From the NCBI RefSeq assembly GCF_049808615.1, contig NZ_JBNCAN010000007.1, positions 62,001 to 126,000 on the forward strand: DNA of 64,000 bases, read 5' to 3'. Positions 61,594-64,000 of this stretch are shown here, one piece after another. The notes below the pieces were generated by a model that worked only from the letters and a program-made list of their open reading frames with translations, did no database searches and was not told the DNA's origin. The position numbers and the translations under genes were made by a program. The stretch's first letter is position 1; each line of letters opens with the position of its first letter. This DNA is from Modicisalibacter sp049808615. Its GTDB lineage: Bacteria > Pseudomonadota > Gammaproteobacteria > Pseudomonadales > Halomonadaceae.

Positions 61594-62175
61594 TCAGCCG
61601 TGATGCTGGGTATCACCGCCCTCAGCAAAGGAGGGCGGCGTATTGGCACTGACGATCACGCAGTCGCTGTCGCCGGTATTGCGAAAACGATGAGGCAGTC
61701 GGGAGTCGAAATAATAGGCATCGCCCTGGGTCAGCACCTGAGTGTCGCCATTGACCGAGATCTCGATGCTGCCCGCTACAATGACGCCGCCTTCCTCGCC
61801 TGCGTGTTCGAGCATGTCCTCGCCGGTATCGGCGCCGGGAGGGTAATGCTCGTAGAGAATCGACATGCTGCGATTGGGGCGTCGTGCCCCCACCAGACGC
61901 CAGGAGAGCATGCCGTCCCCGATCTCTGTCAACTCAGCCGCGCGATAGAAAACCTGGGCATTGGCGAGTTCTTCTCCGGCGAAGAATTCACTGATGGAAA
62001 CGGGCAGGGCGTCGAGTATCTTCTTCAGCGAGCTGACCGAGGGGCTGACACTGTTCTGTTCGATCAGTGAAATGGTGCTATTGGTCACCCCGGCACGCTT
62101 GGCCAGTTCGCGCTGAGAAAGGTCACGGCTTTGACGCAATTGTTTGAGACGTGTGCCGACATTGAATCCGCTCAT
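61594..62175 (-). CDS. XRE-cupin transcriptional regulator (PuuR-like)
   Basis: DNA-binding regulator of about 193 residues. N-terminal helix-turn-helix (GTRLKQLRQSRDLSQRELAK, RAGVTNSTISLIEQNSVSPS), linker, and a C-terminal cupin (EEGGVIVAGSIEISVNGDTQ, GDAYYFDSRLPHRFRN). This architecture matches PuuR, which controls putrescine catabolism, but other ligands occur and no puu gene is nearby. The ATG at 62175 has AAGGA upstream; the frame extends 16 codons further. Confidence 0.9.
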   Translation of the reverse strand: MSGFNVGTRLKQLRQSRDLSQRELAKRAGVTNSTISLIEQNSVSPSVSSLKKILDALPVSISEFFAGEELANAQVFYRAAELTEIGDGMLSWRLVGARRPNRSMSILYEHYPPGADTGEDMLEHAGEEGGVIVAGSIEISVNGDTQVLTQGDAYYFDSRLPHRFRNTGDSDCVIVSANTPPSFAEGGDTQHHG

Positions 62176-62253
62176 TGAGCATCCTTGTTGAACATCCTTG
62201 ACGGTATGATACCTCTTCATCAAGGGCTCGATAAGCGCGGAAAATCGATCCCT

Positions 62254-64000
62254 TCATCCAGGAGGGCCGTATTCGCCTGGCTGAGCGGCATCGCTGAGAC
62301 CCTCGAGCAGTTTGCGGGCGATGTCATCCTCGAAGGCGCCGGAGGGCGCGTGACAGGGTAGCCAGACATGAAAGGTGGCGCCTTGGCCCGGTATCGAGGT
62401 AACGCTGATATCGCCGCCGCCACGTCGAAGGATGCCGGCACAGATCGCCAGGCCAAGTCCGGAACCGGCCTCGCGAGTGGTGAAGAAGGGGTCGAAGATA
62501 CGGGCTTTCAGATGCTCGGGAATGCCAGCGCCTTGATCGCTGACGGCGATACTTACGCCAGGCTCGGTATACTGATTGCTGTCCCGAGTCGTCAGTGCGA
62601 TGCACTGGCCAGCATCGCCGGATTGCACGGCATTGAGGATCAGGTTGATCAATACCTGCTGCAGCTGGGCACTGTCGCACTCCACCTGGCGCCGTGCATT
62701 GAGCTCCAGCGTCAGCCGTTGGTCATGCTTGTCGAGGGTGTGGCGTACCAGCGTGTCGGTGCTGGTAACGATGTCGTTGACATCGTGACGCTGTAGCGGG
62801 GGGCGTGGATGGCCGGGACGAGAATGCCCCTGATGAGAATGCCTTTGATGAGAATAGTGCAATAGGTTATCGATCAAGGCGCGGATGCGCTCCACCTGGG
62901 CAATGATGATGTCGATCTCTTCCTTGACCGGCGCCGCCGCAGCGGGACCGAGCTGCTGTTCGATGAGCTCGACATGGCCGAGAATCACCGCGGCGGGGTT
63001 GTTGATTTCGTGAGCGATGCCGGCGGTCAACTCACCCAGCGCCGCCAGCTTTTCCTGGGTCAGCAGCCGAGTGCGTGCCTGCTTGAGCAAGGCGACGTGT
63101 TTCTCGAGGGCGCGAGTCTTGTCACGCAGAGAGTGGGTGCGCTCATCGACACGGCGTTCGAGCTCGGCAGCGGCACGGCGCAATTCATTCTGGTGTACCT
63201 CCAGGCGATCGAGCATGGCATCGAATTCCCGGGCCAGTTCTGCCAGTTCATCTTCGCTGCCAAGTTCGCCGATGCGCAGATGATTATCTTCCCGGACTCC
63301 GCGAATGACCTGATGCATACGTCGAATCGGTGCTGACAAACGCTCGACACCACGCAGGACGAGGGCAAGGGAAAGCAAGGTGACCAGTATCAGCGTGACG
63401 GCAATCTGCAACAGGGTCTCGCGATACAGTCGTGTAAAGGGCGCTTCGGGATAACCCGCATAGATCATGCCGATACGTTCGCCCTGTATGTTTCTCAAGG
63501 CTTCATAGGCGGCGACGTACCAGTCGCTGACCACGAAGGCACGATCGATGAAGCGTTCGCCCTGCTCGAGTACCTGATGAGCCACCTGGCGCGACACCCG
63601 AGTGCCGATGGCGCGTTCACCATTGGTCAGGCGGACGTTTGTGGCGATTCTGACATCGCTCAGAAACAAGGTGACCGTGCCCTCGCTGTTTTCCGGCAGT
63701 GTGCCGGGGCCATAAAGCAGATCGCGAATATCGTCGACGAGCGCTGCATCCCGGTTGAGCAGGCGTCCCCCATCGAGCACCAGACGCAAGCGCCCTCGAC
63801 GGTCCTTGAGCGGGTAGAGGATACGCAGGACCAGTCCTCGGCGTTCGACCTGGCGTGCAGTGGGCCGTGCCCGCGGTGTGTCCTGCAAGGCCAGCCGCGC
63901 GAGATCGGAAAGTAATGGGTCAATGGCATCCAGTCGCCCCGGTGCCAGTGCCTCCAGCCCAGCGACCGTTTCGTCCTGGCGCAAGCGTTGTGCCACCCCG
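62254..64000 (-). CDS. Sensor histidine kinase (5' end beyond window)
   Basis: Membrane two-component kinase; at least 580 residues are in the window and the N-terminus, probably with TM1, is cut by the right edge. A periplasmic sensor region is followed by a transmembrane helix (LLQIAVTLILVTLLSLALVL), HAMP, a coiled coil, the phosphoacceptor GIAHEINNP, and the ATPase boxes NLILNAVQ, DQGAGIPEH, FDPFFTTREAGSGLGLAI. Between dimerisation and catalytic domains is a His/Arg/Pro/Gln-rich insert encoded by an imperfect tandem repeat (about 62815-62865). No response regulator is visible. Confidence 0.92.
   Translation of the reverse strand, partial: GVAQRLRQDETVAGLEALAPGRLDAIDPLLSDLARLALQDTPRARPTARQVERRGLVLRILYPLKDRRGRLRLVLDGGRLLNRDAALVDDIRDLLYGPGTLPENSEGTVTLFLSDVRIATNVRLTNGERAIGTRVSRQVAHQVLEQGERFIDRAFVVSDWYVAAYEALRNIQGERIGMIYAGYPEAPFTRLYRETLLQIAVTLILVTLLSLALVLRGVERLSAPIRRMHQVIRGVREDNHLRIGELGSEDELAELAREFDAMLDRLEVHQNELRRAAAELERRVDERTHSLRDKTRALEKHVALLKQARTRLLTQEKLAALGELTAGIAHEINNPAAVILGHVELIEQQLGPAAAAPVKEEIDIIIAQVERIRALIDNLLHYSHQRHSHQGHSRPGHPRPPLQRHDVNDIVTSTDTLVRHTLDKHDQRLTLELNARRQVECDSAQLQQVLINLILNAVQSGDAGQCIALTTRDSNQYTEPGVSIAVSDQGAGIPEHLKARIFDPFFTTREAGSGLGLAICAGILRRGGGDISVTSIPGQGATFHVWLPCHAPSGAFEDDIARKLLEGLSDAAQPGEYGPPG

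Overview
The window looks like chromosome of a halophilic gammaproteobacterium, most likely Halomonas or a close relative in the Halomonadaceae. This is inferred from housekeeping gene content and order (rnfABC-metG, mrp-dcd, purMN/AI-2E/hda, metNIQ, glpRD) and the GC-rich, acidic-protein coding style; there is no rRNA or other species marker here.

Layout. 1-6.7 kb (minus strand): electron-transport genes rnfC (cut by the window edge), rnfB and rnfA, a membrane diguanylate cyclase, and metG. 7.3-16.9 kb: an accessory region. Its core (7276-14955) is an array of integron gene cassettes with no integrase in the window. Four complete cassettes can be delimited, because each starts with the 3' core (GTTRRRY) of the preceding attC and ends at its own attC, whose 5' core is the exact complement. 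Cassette 1 holds an unknown single-pass membrane protein. Cassette 2 (4.1 kb) holds a dynamin-like GTPase pair resembling LeoBC-LeoA (the Eleos anti-phage system). Cassette 3 holds an unknown protein with four cysteines. Cassette 4 holds a minimal CBASS, a CD-NTase plus a 2TM/beta-rich Cap15-like effector. A fifth, broken cassette has an inverted ccdAB pair with a nonsense codon. It is fused to a truncated BrnT-like toxin, followed by a complete BrnTA module, another BrnTA fragment and a scrap of a diverged polB before the intact polB.

16.9-36.6 kb: DNA polymerase II, a MarR regulator divergent from a secreted protein with two palindromic operators between them, an alpha carbonic anhydrase, small envelope genes (DUF421, Nudix, rhomboid, lipoprotein, CDGSH, parvulin), a chemoreceptor, a phospholipase D-like protein, TerB- and YihY-type proteins, an MHYT-GGDEF-EAL protein, a CorA-like transporter, a large disordered/coiled-coil membrane protein and an M24-fold hydrolase. 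36.7-50.7 kb: mrp, dcd, an EstA-like autotransporter esterase, aldo/keto reductase, purNM, AI-2E family exporter, hda, yjbQ, fumC, an EEP-family protein and glpD/glpR. 51.8-64 kb: two tRNA-Val(GAC) genes, a methionine module (fRMsr with metNIQ), riboflavin synthase, then a nucleobase-salvage cluster (AzgA-type permease, apt, gpt, ung, upp, uraA), a PuuR-type regulator and a histidine kinase cut by the right edge.

The most interesting content is the cassette array carrying two recognisable anti-phage systems next to two uncharacterised cassette genes. A second point is a family of intergenic repeats placed directly at gene 3' ends, in which stem bases co-vary between two long copies.
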